14,934 nt of DNA from an uncultured Clostridia bacterium (GCA_947581885.1 CANPWF010000023.1:1-14934), one strand, 5' to 3'. Positions 7,090-14,756 are shown, counted from the stretch's first letter. Notes: a model not told the origin generated them from the sequence alone. Translations and numbers: made by a program.

Positions 7090-7803
7090 ATGCACGAAGG
7101 GCACAGACAACGCATGCTCGCCCGTCTCGAACAGGCGGACTATTTGGAGGAGCACGAACTCCTCGAAATGTTGCTGTTCAACGCCATTCCCCGGCGGAAC
7201 ACCAACGATCTCGCGCATGCCCTTATCGAGACCTTCGGCTCCCTCGACGGGGTGCTCTCCGCCAAGATAGACGACCTCGCCGAGATCGAAGGGGTAGGAA
7301 GATCCACCGCCGCCTATCTTCGCCTCGTCGGGCTCTTTCACAGGCGGAAGAACGGGGAACTGCCCGTCGCCGTCCGCGCCCTCAACGCGCACGACTTTTC
7401 CGAATTCGTTCTCTCCCGCATCGGGGACTTGGAGGATGAAGTCATCGAGGTGTACTGTATCGACATCGAGGGGAACGTCTGCGCCTGCAAGCGATATCCC
7501 CAAGGGACGACCGATACCGCCTGCGTCCCCGCGGGGGAGATCAGCGAACTTCTCGCCTTCGAGCGGCCCAACGCGCTCGTCGTCGCGCACAATCATCCCG
7601 CGAGCGGCTGTTCGCCTTCCCATGCGGACGACGTGTTCACCGCCAAACTCGCTCTCCTTTGCGGCATCAACGGCGTTGTCTTGCAGGACCATCTCATCGT
7701 ATCCGCGGAGGGCGTTTACAGCTATCACGTCTCGGGAAGGATGCAGAACATCCGTACCGACTACGATGTCGCCGAGATCATACGGGAGAAAGGGGTAAAA
7801 TGA
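7090..7803 (+). CDS. radC: RadC family JAB/MPN-domain protein
   Basis: This 237-residue protein has the RadC layout: an N-terminal helix-hairpin-helix region with IEGVGRSTA (66-74), then a JAB1/MPN-like domain. The JAMM metal-site pattern is present as Glu150 and HNHPASGCSPSHAD (167-180), matching HxHx7SxxD with His167, His169, Ser177 and Asp180. The biochemical role of RadC proteins remains uncertain: the old link to DNA repair is doubtful, and relatives often occur on mobile elements and beside defence genes. The start at 7090 is chosen for the strong GGGGAGGGAAGGA just upstream and the family-like MHEGHRQRM; the frame is open to 7003, but that part crosses the promoter. The stop overlaps the kinase start (ATGA). 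It is the first gene of the gene train that includes mcrBC. Confidence 0.9.
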   Translation: MHEGHRQRMLARLEQADYLEEHELLEMLLFNAIPRRNTNDLAHALIETFGSLDGVLSAKIDDLAEIEGVGRSTAAYLRLVGLFHRRKNGELPVAVRALNAHDFSEFVLSRIGDLEDEVIEVYCIDIEGNVCACKRYPQGTTDTACVPAGEISELLAFERPNALVVAHNHPASGCSPSHADDVFTAKLALLCGINGVVLQDHLIVSAEGVYSYHVSGRMQNIRTDYDVAEIIREKGVK

Positions 7804-9041
7804 AACGGCCCAATCCTCTCATCGGGGAAGAACAGATCCCCTTCATCATCCGTGCGGGACGGGCGTTCGTGTTCGCCCTCCTCCTTTCCGTGTGCATCAT
7901 CGTCGCGGTGAACAATTGGGATGCCCGCCCGTTTGCGAATATCCCCGCTTGGTACGTCCTCATGCCCGCGATGGTGGCGATCGTTGCCGAAAACGCCATC
8001 AAGATCTGGGCGAAGATCAACCCCGCCGCCAAGATCGCCTGCTATGTGTTCGACATGCTTCTGCTTCTCGTCATCACCATCTTCTCGGACGGGACCCTCA
8101 TCTCCACGCTGTACATCATCATCCTCTCCGAATTCTATATCGAACACGAAAAACTATCCGACTGTATCGCGATGGGGGCTTCGGGCATCGGGATGTTCCT
8201 CGTCACACTCGCCGTCACCAATTCCCTCAAAGAGGGGGATATCAACGTCGTCCCCGTGCTGACGGGTGCGGTGAACGACCTCATCCTGCTCGCGGCGCAC
8301 TTCTTCGTTCTGAACTTCGCCGTGCAGATCTATCGCAAGAACAGGGAACTCAACGCCGCTCTCGACGAGCTCAACGAGACGAACGCCAAGCTCGTCCGCG
8401 CCTACGACGAACTCAAAGAGATCGCCGTGCTCGAAGAGCGGCAACGCATCGCGAAGGACATTCACGATACGGTGGGCCACGCGATCACCGCCGTCATCAT
8501 GCAGACGGAAGCGGCGCGGCTCGTCCTCGATTCGGATCCCGAGGACGCGCGGAGGAAGATCTCCACGGCGAACATGCAGGCGAAAAACGCGCTCGAACAG
8601 CTTCGCGACAGCGTGCACCTTCTGTCGGGTGCGGAGACGGGCGGCACCTTGAAAACTTTGCTCGAAACCATCGCGCACGACTCTGCGGACGGCACGGGCA
8701 TCGCCGTGCGGACGGACATCGAGGACATCGGATGCGGCGAAGAGCAGCGGAGGTTCCTCGGCAATTCCCTCAAAGAGGGGATCTCCAACGGCTTCCGCCA
8801 CGGCGGCGCGACGGCGTTCTGGGTCGAAGTCAAACGGGAAGGGAATACCCTTCGCTTCTTGCTTTCGGATAACGGCGAGGGGAGCGATCCCGCAACGTTG
8901 AAAGAAGGGTTCGGGCTCTCGGGCATGCGCACCCGCGCCGAAAAACTCGGCGGAAGCGTGGAATTTTCGACGGAAAAAGGGGAAGGATTCGAGATACGGA
9001 TCTCCCTTCCTCTCGCCGTCAAGGGAGAAGAGAAATCATGA
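7800..9041 (+). CDS. Membrane sensor histidine kinase, HisKA_3 (NarL/DesK-like) type
   Basis: This is a 413-residue kinase. Residues about 16-178 contain five or six hydrophobic segments (near 20-38, 51-68, 78-96, 98-114, 122-141 and 153-178) with very short loops, and no extracytoplasmic sensor domain. A coiled-coil linker (about 180-212) leads to the HisKA_3 dimerisation domain, with phospho-acceptor His222 in IAKDIHDTVGH. The HATPase_c domain carries an N-box variant (Glu327, Asn330, His334), DNGEG (357-361) and GFGLSGMRTRAE (370-381). It would autophosphorylate and pass phosphate to the adjacent regulator. The architecture suggests sensing within or at the membrane, as in DesK or LiaS relatives, but the signal is unknown. 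The start overlaps the radC stop (ATGA), and the stop overlaps the regulator start. Confidence 0.93.
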   Translation: MKRPNPLIGEEQIPFIIRAGRAFVFALLLSVCIIVAVNNWDARPFANIPAWYVLMPAMVAIVAENAIKIWAKINPAAKIACYVFDMLLLLVITIFSDGTLISTLYIIILSEFYIEHEKLSDCIAMGASGIGMFLVTLAVTNSLKEGDINVVPVLTGAVNDLILLAAHFFVLNFAVQIYRKNRELNAALDELNETNAKLVRAYDELKEIAVLEERQRIAKDIHDTVGHAITAVIMQTEAARLVLDSDPEDARRKISTANMQAKNALEQLRDSVHLLSGAETGGTLKTLLETIAHDSADGTGIAVRTDIEDIGCGEEQRRFLGNSLKEGISNGFRHGGATAFWVEVKREGNTLRFLLSDNGEGSDPATLKEGFGLSGMRTRAEKLGGSVEFSTEKGEGFEIRISLPLAVKGEEKS

Positions 9042-9685
9042 AGATCAAAGTTTTGCTTGCGGACGATCAGGCGATCCTTGCGGACGGTATCGGGAGCGTG
9101 CTCTCCTCTTGCCCCGACCTCGAAGTCGTAGGGAGGGCGGGGGACGGGTTCGGCGCGGTCGAACTCGCCGAAAAACTGCACCCCGACGTTGTGCTCATGG
9201 ATATCCGTATGCCCAATATGAACGGGGTCATCGCCACGCAGGAGATCAAACGCCGCCTGCCCGACACCAAGGTGCTCGTGCTTACCACCTTCGACGACAG
9301 CGATTATATCCTCGGCGCGATCAATAACGGCGCGAGCGGCTATCTTCTCAAAGATACGTCGGCGACCGCCCTCATCGACGCGATCAAGAACGCCTACGCG
9401 GGGGACACCATCCTTCCCGCCAAGATCGCCCGCCGCATCGCCGACGCGGCGCGGATGGTGACGAGCGACCGCGAGATCAAATTGAAGCGCAAATTCTCCT
9501 TTTCGGACCGCGAAGTGGAGATCGCGCTCATGCTCTACGAGGGCTTTTCCAATAAGCAGATCGCGGGGGCGTTGAAGCTCTCGGACGGGACTTCCCGCAA
9601 CTATATCTCCACCATCTACGAAAAACTCGGCGTGAAGAGCCGCCAAGAAGCCACCGAAAAGATGAAAGAAGCCATCAACGGGTAA
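9038..9685 (+). CDS. NarL/FixJ-type response regulator (REC + LuxR HTH)
   Basis: This 215-residue regulator has a receiver domain (1-120) with acidic pocket Asp9/Asp10, phospho-acceptor Asp55 in MDIRMPN, the switch Thr at 83/84 and Lys105 in GYLLKD. The C-terminal LuxR-type helix-turn-helix (about 153-210) reads FSDREVEIALMLYEGFSNKQ followed by IAGALKLSDGTSRNYIS, ending in YEKLGVKSRQEA. A Ser replaces the common Val of the TV(K/R)N motif at the start of the recognition helix. It is the cognate partner of the kinase upstream, as the ATGA overlap and the HisKA_3/NarL pairing rule indicate. Its DNA targets are unknown; the operon's own promoter is a natural candidate. Only 16 nt separate its stop from the McrB-like gene. 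Confidence 0.94.
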   Translation: MKIKVLLADDQAILADGIGSVLSSCPDLEVVGRAGDGFGAVELAEKLHPDVVLMDIRMPNMNGVIATQEIKRRLPDTKVLVLTTFDDSDYILGAINNGASGYLLKDTSATALIDAIKNAYAGDTILPAKIARRIADAARMVTSDREIKLKRKFSFSDREVEIALMLYEGFSNKQIAGALKLSDGTSRNYISTIYEKLGVKSRQEATEKMKEAING

Positions 9686-9701
9686 AGAACAGGGGGGGAA
9701 C

Positions 9702-11909
9702 ATGAACGTTACGGAAAAACTCAAAGAGATCTTCGACGCGATCCCCGTTTCGCAGGAAACGGAGCAAATCAGAAGCTACTATGCGCAGACCTATGGGCCC
9801 GATGTCCTGCAATCGCTCTCCGACGACATGCTCGCAGAGCGGCTTTTTGCGGATGCGGCGGCGGGAAACGAGCTCGGTGCGCGCGGCCTTTTCTGCTGTT
9901 TGGAATTCGGCGATCGGCGTGTTCCGAAGGAGCATTTCGGCTCCGGCAAAGAGGGCGCGGGGCAGACGGGCGTTCTGATGCGTTCGAACGGCAACGGCGG
10001 GTGGAGTTATTTCTTCTACCCGAACGGCGACAAAAAGCAGAACATTTCGCGGGAACGGGCGATCGAATTCGCCAAGGAGACGAGAGCCGTCATTTGCGAT
10101 ATCTACCGCGTGTTGCAGAGGGAACCGCTCTCGGATCTTGCGGGATATGAGCGTGCGGACAGAGAGATCGGGAGCATTTGCCGCAGAAGCAGATCCCCCT
10201 ATGTTGCGGGTTCCGACTTAAAGGTCAAACTTTTGAAGTATTTCCATATCTTCTTCCCCGACAAGGTCATGGAGTTCTACACGGAAGGATTTTTGGGACG
10301 CGTTCTCGATCTTTTCGATTCGGAGATCTTCGGCGGCGGCAGCAGGTTTCTGCGGCAGGGGCGCATCGCTCTCTATGCCAAAGCGCACGGCATGGGGGAC
10401 GGGGTTCGATTCGCCCAAGCCGTCTACCGTCTGCTCGGGCAACAAGAAGAGGAGAGGCCGAGCCTGCAAGATATGTCCGCCGCGGAGAACGCGGGCGTGA
10501 CGGATATCGATAAAAACCTCATCTTATACGGTCCTCCCGGGACGGGCAAAACATACAGCACCGTCCTGTATGCGGTGGGCATCATCGAGGGGAAGAAGGA
10601 GAGCGAGCTCGCAAATTACGGCGATTACAAGGCGGTGAAGGCGAAATTCGACGAATACCGCAAGAAGGGGCGGATCGAATTCGTCACCTTCCACCAATCG
10701 TACGGCTACGAAGAATTCATTCAAGGCATCAAGCCGACGGCGGAGAACGGGCAGGTCGTCTATCGTGTCGAGGACGGGGTGTTCAAAAAGTTCTGCGACG
10801 GTGCGCGGAGCATCGTCCGCGGCGAAGCGGACAACTACGGGTTCAACAAGAATCCTACCGTGTGGAAAGTCTCTCTCGACGGCGCGGGTTGGAAGGGAAA
10901 CCGCGTGCACAGAGAATGCCTCGATACGGACTGCATCCGCATCGGTTGGGATGAATACGGCGATGACCTTTCGGGGGAGAGCGAATTCAAATACGGCGGA
11001 CGGGATATTTTGAACCGCTTCATCGATGAACTCGAAATCGGCGATATCGTTCTCTCCTGTTGGTCGCAGACGCAGATCGACGCGATCGGGGTCGTCACGG
11101 GCGAATACGAATGGCTGTCCGACGAAAGGCAATACCCGCATCTTCGCCGCCGCCGTTCCGTCAAATGGTTGCGGAAATGGTCGGGCGCGGAAAAGCAGGA
11201 TATTCTCGAATTGAACGGCGGGAAGAAACTCATGCAGGGCACTCTCTACCGCACGGCGATCTCCGCCGAAGATATCGTGCCGCTCCTCGATCCGAGAGCG
11301 GCATCCGAGAAGATCGTCTACGATTACAGCGAACCGCGGGTGTTCATCATCGACGAGATCAACCGCGGCAATATCTCCAAGATCTTCGGGGAGCTCATCA
11401 CGCTCATCGAGACGGGCAAGCGGCTCGGCGAGGACGAGGAGACGGTGTGCAAATTGCCATATGGGGACGAAAAACCTTTCGGCGTGCCCAAAAATGTTTG
11501 GATCCTCGGCACCATGAATACCGCCGACCGCTCCCTTGTCCAACTCGACGCAGCCCTTCGCAGACGGTTCTCTTTCAGGGAGATGATGCCCGAATATTCT
11601 CTGCTCGACTTCACGGTAGGAAGGGTACATATCGGGCGCATGCTCGAAGCGATCAACGGGCGCATTTCGGAATATCTCGACCGTGAACATCAGATCGGAC
11701 ATTCTTATTTCTTGGGGTTGAAGGGGAGCGGCACCGTCCGAGAACTCGCGCGGGTGTTCGAGCGGAATATTCTGCCCCTTTTGCAGGAGTATTTCTTCGG
11801 GGACTGCGAAAAGATCGAAAAGATCCTCCCCGTCGGATTTGCGGATCGGCAGGGATTGAAAGCGAGTTTGCAAGAGGACGATTACGTCGGGCTTTACGGT
11901 AATCCATGA
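9702..11909 (+). CDS. mcrB: McrB-like AAA+ GTPase with inserted PUA/EVE-like domain
   Basis: This 735-residue protein is the motor subunit of an McrBC-type modification-dependent restriction system. Walker A is GPPGTGKT (277-284), Walker B VFIIDEINRGN (547-557), the McrB family NTxD signature MNTADRS (605-611) and the arginine-finger region ALRRRF (618-623); GYEEFIQGIKP (335-345) is also typical. Between the two Walker motifs lies an insert of about 145 residues (about 381-528) that resembles a PUA/EVE-like modified-base reader. The N-terminal 265 residues hold no domain I can name with certainty; KYFHIFFPDKVMEFY (179-193) resembles helical segments upstream of the AAA+ core in other McrB-like proteins. 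GTP-driven translocation with McrC cutting is established for E. coli McrBC and inferred here. The ribosome binding site is a strong AGGGGGGGAAC. The stop overlaps mcrC (ATGA). Confidence 0.9.
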   Translation: MNVTEKLKEIFDAIPVSQETEQIRSYYAQTYGPDVLQSLSDDMLAERLFADAAAGNELGARGLFCCLEFGDRRVPKEHFGSGKEGAGQTGVLMRSNGNGGWSYFFYPNGDKKQNISRERAIEFAKETRAVICDIYRVLQREPLSDLAGYERADREIGSICRRSRSPYVAGSDLKVKLLKYFHIFFPDKVMEFYTEGFLGRVLDLFDSEIFGGGSRFLRQGRIALYAKAHGMGDGVRFAQAVYRLLGQQEEERPSLQDMSAAENAGVTDIDKNLILYGPPGTGKTYSTVLYAVGIIEGKKESELANYGDYKAVKAKFDEYRKKGRIEFVTFHQSYGYEEFIQGIKPTAENGQVVYRVEDGVFKKFCDGARSIVRGEADNYGFNKNPTVWKVSLDGAGWKGNRVHRECLDTDCIRIGWDEYGDDLSGESEFKYGGRDILNRFIDELEIGDIVLSCWSQTQIDAIGVVTGEYEWLSDERQYPHLRRRRSVKWLRKWSGAEKQDILELNGGKKLMQGTLYRTAISAEDIVPLLDPRAASEKIVYDYSEPRVFIIDEINRGNISKIFGELITLIETGKRLGEDEETVCKLPYGDEKPFGVPKNVWILGTMNTADRSLVQLDAALRRRFSFREMMPEYSLLDFTVGRVHIGRMLEAINGRISEYLDREHQIGHSYFLGLKGSGTVRELARVFERNILPLLQEYFFGDCEKIEKILPVGFADRQGLKASLQEDDYVGLYGNP
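10842..11285 (+). other. PUA/EVE-like domain inserted in the AAA+ core of the McrB-like protein
   Basis: Residues about 381-528 interrupt the AAA+ fold. Recognisable points are VWKVS (387-391), IRIGW (412-416), a GRDILNRF helix (433-440), EIGDIVLS (445-452), IGVVTGEYEW (462-471), YPH (478-480) and VKWL (487-490). This order of a Trp-containing first strand, a GD(I/V)V turn, an I-G-V-V-T-G strand and a YPH...VKWL element is what I associate with EVE-like members of the PUA superfamily, which read modified bases. Boundaries are approximate, and the assignment rests on motif recognition, not a profile search. Confidence 0.65.
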
Positions 11910-13183
11910 AACCGTTGACGGTATATGAGTACGGCGCGATCTCGCGCCGAGATTTCGAACCGAGGATCGCGAGCAGGGCATTCGCGGAGTTGAAAGCGTT
12001 CGTCCTTCCCGTCGAGAATGGGCCGACGGATGTTTCCGCTTGCATGATGCTCGGGAGCAAGAACGGAGAGGAAGTCTTTTTTGTCCGCAACTATGTGGGG
12101 ACGATCTCTCTCCCTTGCGGTGTGCAGATCGAGATCCTTCCCAAGCTCGGGACCGCGATGACCGCCGAGAGCGATCTCCGTTCGCTCGTGCTCGAAATGC
12201 TGCGCGTCTCGGGAGCGATGCGTTCCCGACTGCTGCACGCATCCGATTTGCAGAGCAGCGTCACCATATTCGAGGTATTCATCCGCATTTTTTTGGACGC
12301 GCTGGAACAGCTGATTCGGCGCGGGCTTCGGGCGGGGTACGTTCCCTATGAGGACAACGAGAAGTTCTTCAAGGGAAAGTTGGATTTTTCCGAGCAGATC
12401 AAGCGGAACCTTGCCCATGCGGAACGTTTTTATGTGCATTACGATGCCTTTACGTTCGATCGAGCCGAGAATAAGCTCATCAAATCCACGCTCGAACTGC
12501 TCCGCGGCATCAGCAAGGATCGCAGGAATGTCGCCGACCTCAACAAATTTCTTCTGATGTTCTCCGAGATCGCGCCTTCGGAAAACTACGAAGCGGATCT
12601 CGCGCGGTGTGCCGACGATCGCTCGGCGATAGAATACGAGGATATTCTCGTTTTGTGCCGTATGTTCTTGCGGAGAAGGGGCTCATCGATCTATGCGGGA
12701 AGAGACCGTGCGTTTGCTTTGCTTTTTCCCATGGAACAGCTGTTCGAAACGTACGTCGCGCATGAAATGGAGAGCGCACTCGTCTCGGGTTGGCGGCTCA
12801 AAGCGCAGAGTACGCAGCTCTCCCTCTTTTCGGACGCGTTCACCCTGCGCCCGGATATTCTCTTGGAAAAGAACGGGGAATGTATCCTCGCCGATACCAA
12901 GTGGAAGTTGCTCAACGCAAGGGAACAAAACAACGGGATCTCACAGGCGGATATGTATCAGATGTACGCCTATCATACACGGTTTTCGGCGGAGCGCGTC
13001 GTGCTTCTCTATCCGTATTCCGAGGCGGCAGACGGGGCGGCGGGTAAGGAGTATGTCTCCGAAGTCTATGGACAAAAAGTTACGGTCTGCATCGCTCTGT
13101 TCGATCTCATGCAACGCCTTCGCGGGGAACCGTTCGCGCAATGTATTCATGCGGGAGGAAAGACGTTTCTTCCGTTGCGGTAG
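11906..13183 (+). CDS. mcrC: McrC-like nuclease subunit (PD-(D/E)xK)
   Basis: This 425-residue protein has the McrC layout: an N-terminal beta-rich region (1-90, ending in VQIEILPKLG at 73-82), a long helical middle (about 90-290, with ENEKFFKGKLDF-like family sequence near 149-161), and a C-terminal PD-(D/E)xK nuclease domain. Likely active-site residues are Asp317 (RPDILL), Asp330 and Lys332 (ADTKWK), with the supporting helix SQADMYQMYAY at 346-356. In E. coli McrBC the equivalent subunit stimulates the McrB GTPase and makes the double-strand cut at modified DNA. The start overlaps the mcrB stop (ATGA), giving equal, coupled synthesis. No methyltransferase is present nearby, as expected for a type IV system. 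The catalytic residues look intact, so the nuclease is probably active. Confidence 0.9.
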   Translation: MKPLTVYEYGAISRRDFEPRIASRAFAELKAFVLPVENGPTDVSACMMLGSKNGEEVFFVRNYVGTISLPCGVQIEILPKLGTAMTAESDLRSLVLEMLRVSGAMRSRLLHASDLQSSVTIFEVFIRIFLDALEQLIRRGLRAGYVPYEDNEKFFKGKLDFSEQIKRNLAHAERFYVHYDAFTFDRAENKLIKSTLELLRGISKDRRNVADLNKFLLMFSEIAPSENYEADLARCADDRSAIEYEDILVLCRMFLRRRGSSIYAGRDRAFALLFPMEQLFETYVAHEMESALVSGWRLKAQSTQLSLFSDAFTLRPDILLEKNGECILADTKWKLLNAREQNNGISQADMYQMYAYHTRFSAERVVLLYPYSEAADGAAGKEYVSEVYGQKVTVCIALFDLMQRLRGEPFAQCIHAGGKTFLPLR

Positions 13184-13200
13184 AAGAAGATAGAAGAAGA
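13181..13200 (+). repeat. Tandem 10-mer at the end of mcrC
   Basis: TAGAAGAAGA occurs twice in direct tandem; the first TAG is the mcrC stop codon. The following purine-rich stretch runs into the ribosome binding site of the next gene. Confidence 0.8.
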
Positions 13201-13218
13201 AAGAATAAGGAGGGGAAT

Positions 13219-13788
13219 ATGAAAGATTTCGGTTGTAAACCCTATTTGTTTCCCATGCCTGCGTATATGATCGGCACGTACGACGAAGAGGGCGTTGCCG
13301 ACGTGATGATGATGGCGTGGGGCGGCATTTGCGCGGAGGACATGGTCGCGCTCAATCTCGAGGAGAGCCACAAGACGGTGAAAAATCTCCGCGTGCACGG
13401 GGCGTTTACCCTCGCCCTACCCAACCTTCGCACCCTCGAGCAGTCCGATTATTTGGGGATCGCTTCCGCAAATACCGTGAAGGACAAGCTCGCCGCGTGC
13501 GGATTGCATGCGAGGAAGAGCACCCACGTCGACGCGCCCGTCATCGAAGAATATCCCGTCACGGTCGAATGCACGGTCGTGGAAATGCAGCAGCAGCCGT
13601 ACGGGCTCCGTGTGCTCGGCAAGATCGTGAACGTGCTCGCCGATGAGCGCGTCCTCGACGAAAAGGGAAAGATCGACGCGGGCAAGCTCGGTACGTTTGT
13701 GTTCGATCAGATGAGGAATGGGTACTATGCGATCGGGGAGAAAGTCGGCGTTGCTTGGAAGAGCGGCGTGAAATACCTGAAAAAGTAG
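13219..13788 (+). CDS. Flavin reductase family protein (flavoredoxin-like)
   Basis: This 189-residue protein resembles the flavin reductase / flavoredoxin family (split-barrel, FMN-binding). Supporting features are PAYMIGTYDEEGVADVMMMA (14-33), where the family carries its thematic P-x-P..(V/I)-T/G start; ALNLEESHKTVKN (44-56); the GAFTLALP strand (61-68); and a central DYLGIASANTVKDK segment (77-90) typical of related proteins. These enzymes bind FMN and move electrons between NAD(P)H, flavins and partner proteins; the exact substrate is not predictable. The start at 13219 is chosen for the excellent AAGGAGGGGAAT. It lies 35 nt after mcrC with no visible promoter or terminator between, so it may be co-transcribed, although its role with mcrBC is unclear. 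Confidence 0.87.
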   Translation: MKDFGCKPYLFPMPAYMIGTYDEEGVADVMMMAWGGICAEDMVALNLEESHKTVKNLRVHGAFTLALPNLRTLEQSDYLGIASANTVKDKLAACGLHARKSTHVDAPVIEEYPVTVECTVVEMQQQPYGLRVLGKIVNVLADERVLDEKGKIDAGKLGTFVFDQMRNGYYAIGEKVGVAWKSGVKYLKK

Positions 13789-13813
13789 ACGGAAATTTTT
13801 ATATACGGATACG

Positions 13814-13843
13814 GACGCGCCGCGGCGAAAGTCGCGGCGCGTC
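13814..13843. terminator. Hairpin between the convergent flavin reductase and ung genes
   Basis: GACGCGCCGCGGC (13814-13826) pairs with GTCGCGGCGCGTC (13831-13843) around a GAAA loop: 13 bp with one G-U wobble and a GNRA cap. Neither side has a proper T-tract, so it is either a weak bidirectional terminator or an mRNA 3'-end stabiliser. Confidence 0.6.
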
Positions 13844-13856
13844 AATATTGATAAGG

Positions 13857-14525
13857 TCATTCGTTCAAATTCCAATCAATGGGGGGAATATGATGGGAGA
13901 CGAGGTAGTCGTTCGTCTTGGAGAAGTGTCGGCACCCGAAAAACCCATTGTACGCCGAGAGGGGCGAGGGATGGGCGCATTCCAAAACGAGGTGCTTGTT
14001 TTCATCGATGAGCTGCTTTTTCCGCCGCGCGTTTCCGCCCCATAACAAAAACACGAGGTGCTCTTTTTCACGGCTCAAAAGCTCGATGACGGAATCGGTG
14101 AACCAACTCCACCCGCAGCCGCTGTGACTGTTCGCCTGATGTTCGCGCACCGAGAGAGAGGTGTTGAGAAGGAGCACGCCCTCCTTCGCCCACTTGGTGA
14201 GATCCCCCGACTTCGGCGGAAGGAATCCTAAATCGTCTTTGAGTTCTTTGAGCATGTTTTCAAGGGAGGGCGGTTTTGGGACCCCCTCCTTCACCGAAAA
14301 ACACAGCCCGTGCGCTTGCCCGTATTCATGGTAGGGGTCCTGCCCGAGAAGGACCGCCTTCACATCGGCGAAGGGGGTGAAACGGAAGCAGTTGTAGAGG
14401 TCGTACATGTTCGGATAGACGACGTAGTGCGAATACTCGAATTTGAGAAATTCGCGGATCTTTTTGTACCGCTCGTCTGCAAACAGCGGCGCGAGCACGT
14501 CGTTCCAATCGCCCAAATCGATCAT
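13857..14525 (-). CDS. ung: Family 1 uracil-DNA glycosylase
   Basis: This 222-residue enzyme removes uracil from DNA at the start of base excision repair. Motif A is GQDPYH (61-66) with the water-activating Asp63. LLLNTSLSVR (118-127) contributes the uracil-binding Asn121. The C-terminal minor-groove loop is HPSPLSAY (185-192), with the catalytic His185. GWSWFTDSVI (138-147) and FLLWGGNARRKK (159-170) complete the family pattern. Length is standard. The ATG at 14525 has AGGAG 6 nt upstream. It is transcribed toward the McrBC operon and ends at a shared hairpin. Its proximity to a modification-dependent restriction operon is probably coincidental. Confidence 0.97.
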   Translation of the reverse strand: MIDLGDWNDVLAPLFADERYKKIREFLKFEYSHYVVYPNMYDLYNCFRFTPFADVKAVLLGQDPYHEYGQAHGLCFSVKEGVPKPPSLENMLKELKDDLGFLPPKSGDLTKWAKEGVLLLNTSLSVREHQANSHSGCGWSWFTDSVIELLSREKEHLVFLLWGGNARRKKQLIDENKHLVLECAHPSPLSAYNGFFGCRHFSKTNDYLVSHHIPPIDWNLNE

Positions 14526-14562
14526 AGGGTTCTCCTTTTTGATAGTACGGAAGGCTATAAAT

Positions 14563-14735
14563 TACGTCACCCTGAGCCGAAGGGTCGTCCGCCCTTGACG
14601 ACCCCTCGTGTCGAACGGGCCACCTTATTTTTAAGACATAAGTCTGAGGTGATTCCTACTTCGCGCAAGGACGCGCTCGTGCCGCCCAAGGAATAAACAG
14701 AATAAGGCGGGGCGACTTGCGCTCGGAATGACGTA
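14563..14735. repeat. Family A dispersed repeat, right copy (apparently complete)
   Basis: The ends TACGTCACCCTGAGC (14563-14577) and GCTCGGAATGACGTA (14721-14735) are inverted repeats matching at 12 of 15 positions. Inside are an 8-bp hairpin (GGGTCGTC at 14582-14589 with GACGACCC at 14597-14604) and the 26-bp block shared exactly with positions 1-26. No ORF with coding character is present. The roughly 173-bp size, inverted ends, internal palindromes and intergenic position suit a MITE-like or REP-like mobile repeat. It begins 38 bp upstream of the ung start codon. Confidence 0.65.
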
Positions 14736-14738
14736 TTT

Positions 14739-14756
14739 ATACGGTTGCGTACACTC
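14739..14756 (+). repeat. 18-bp direct repeat, copy 1
   Basis: ATACGGTTGCGTACACTC is repeated exactly at 14889-14906. A related CCGTACACTC sits at 91-100, in the same place relative to the left family A copy. Confidence 0.8.

Noticed and set aside
8462..9724. Minus-strand open frame opposite the kinase and regulator
   Set aside because: It is shadow sequence opposite well-defined HATPase and receiver domains, with no ribosome binding site context.
10524..12242. Long minus-strand open frame (572 codons) opposite mcrB and mcrC
   Set aside because: It runs antisense across two genes with clear motifs, its translation shows no family pattern, and it ignores the mcrB/mcrC boundary.
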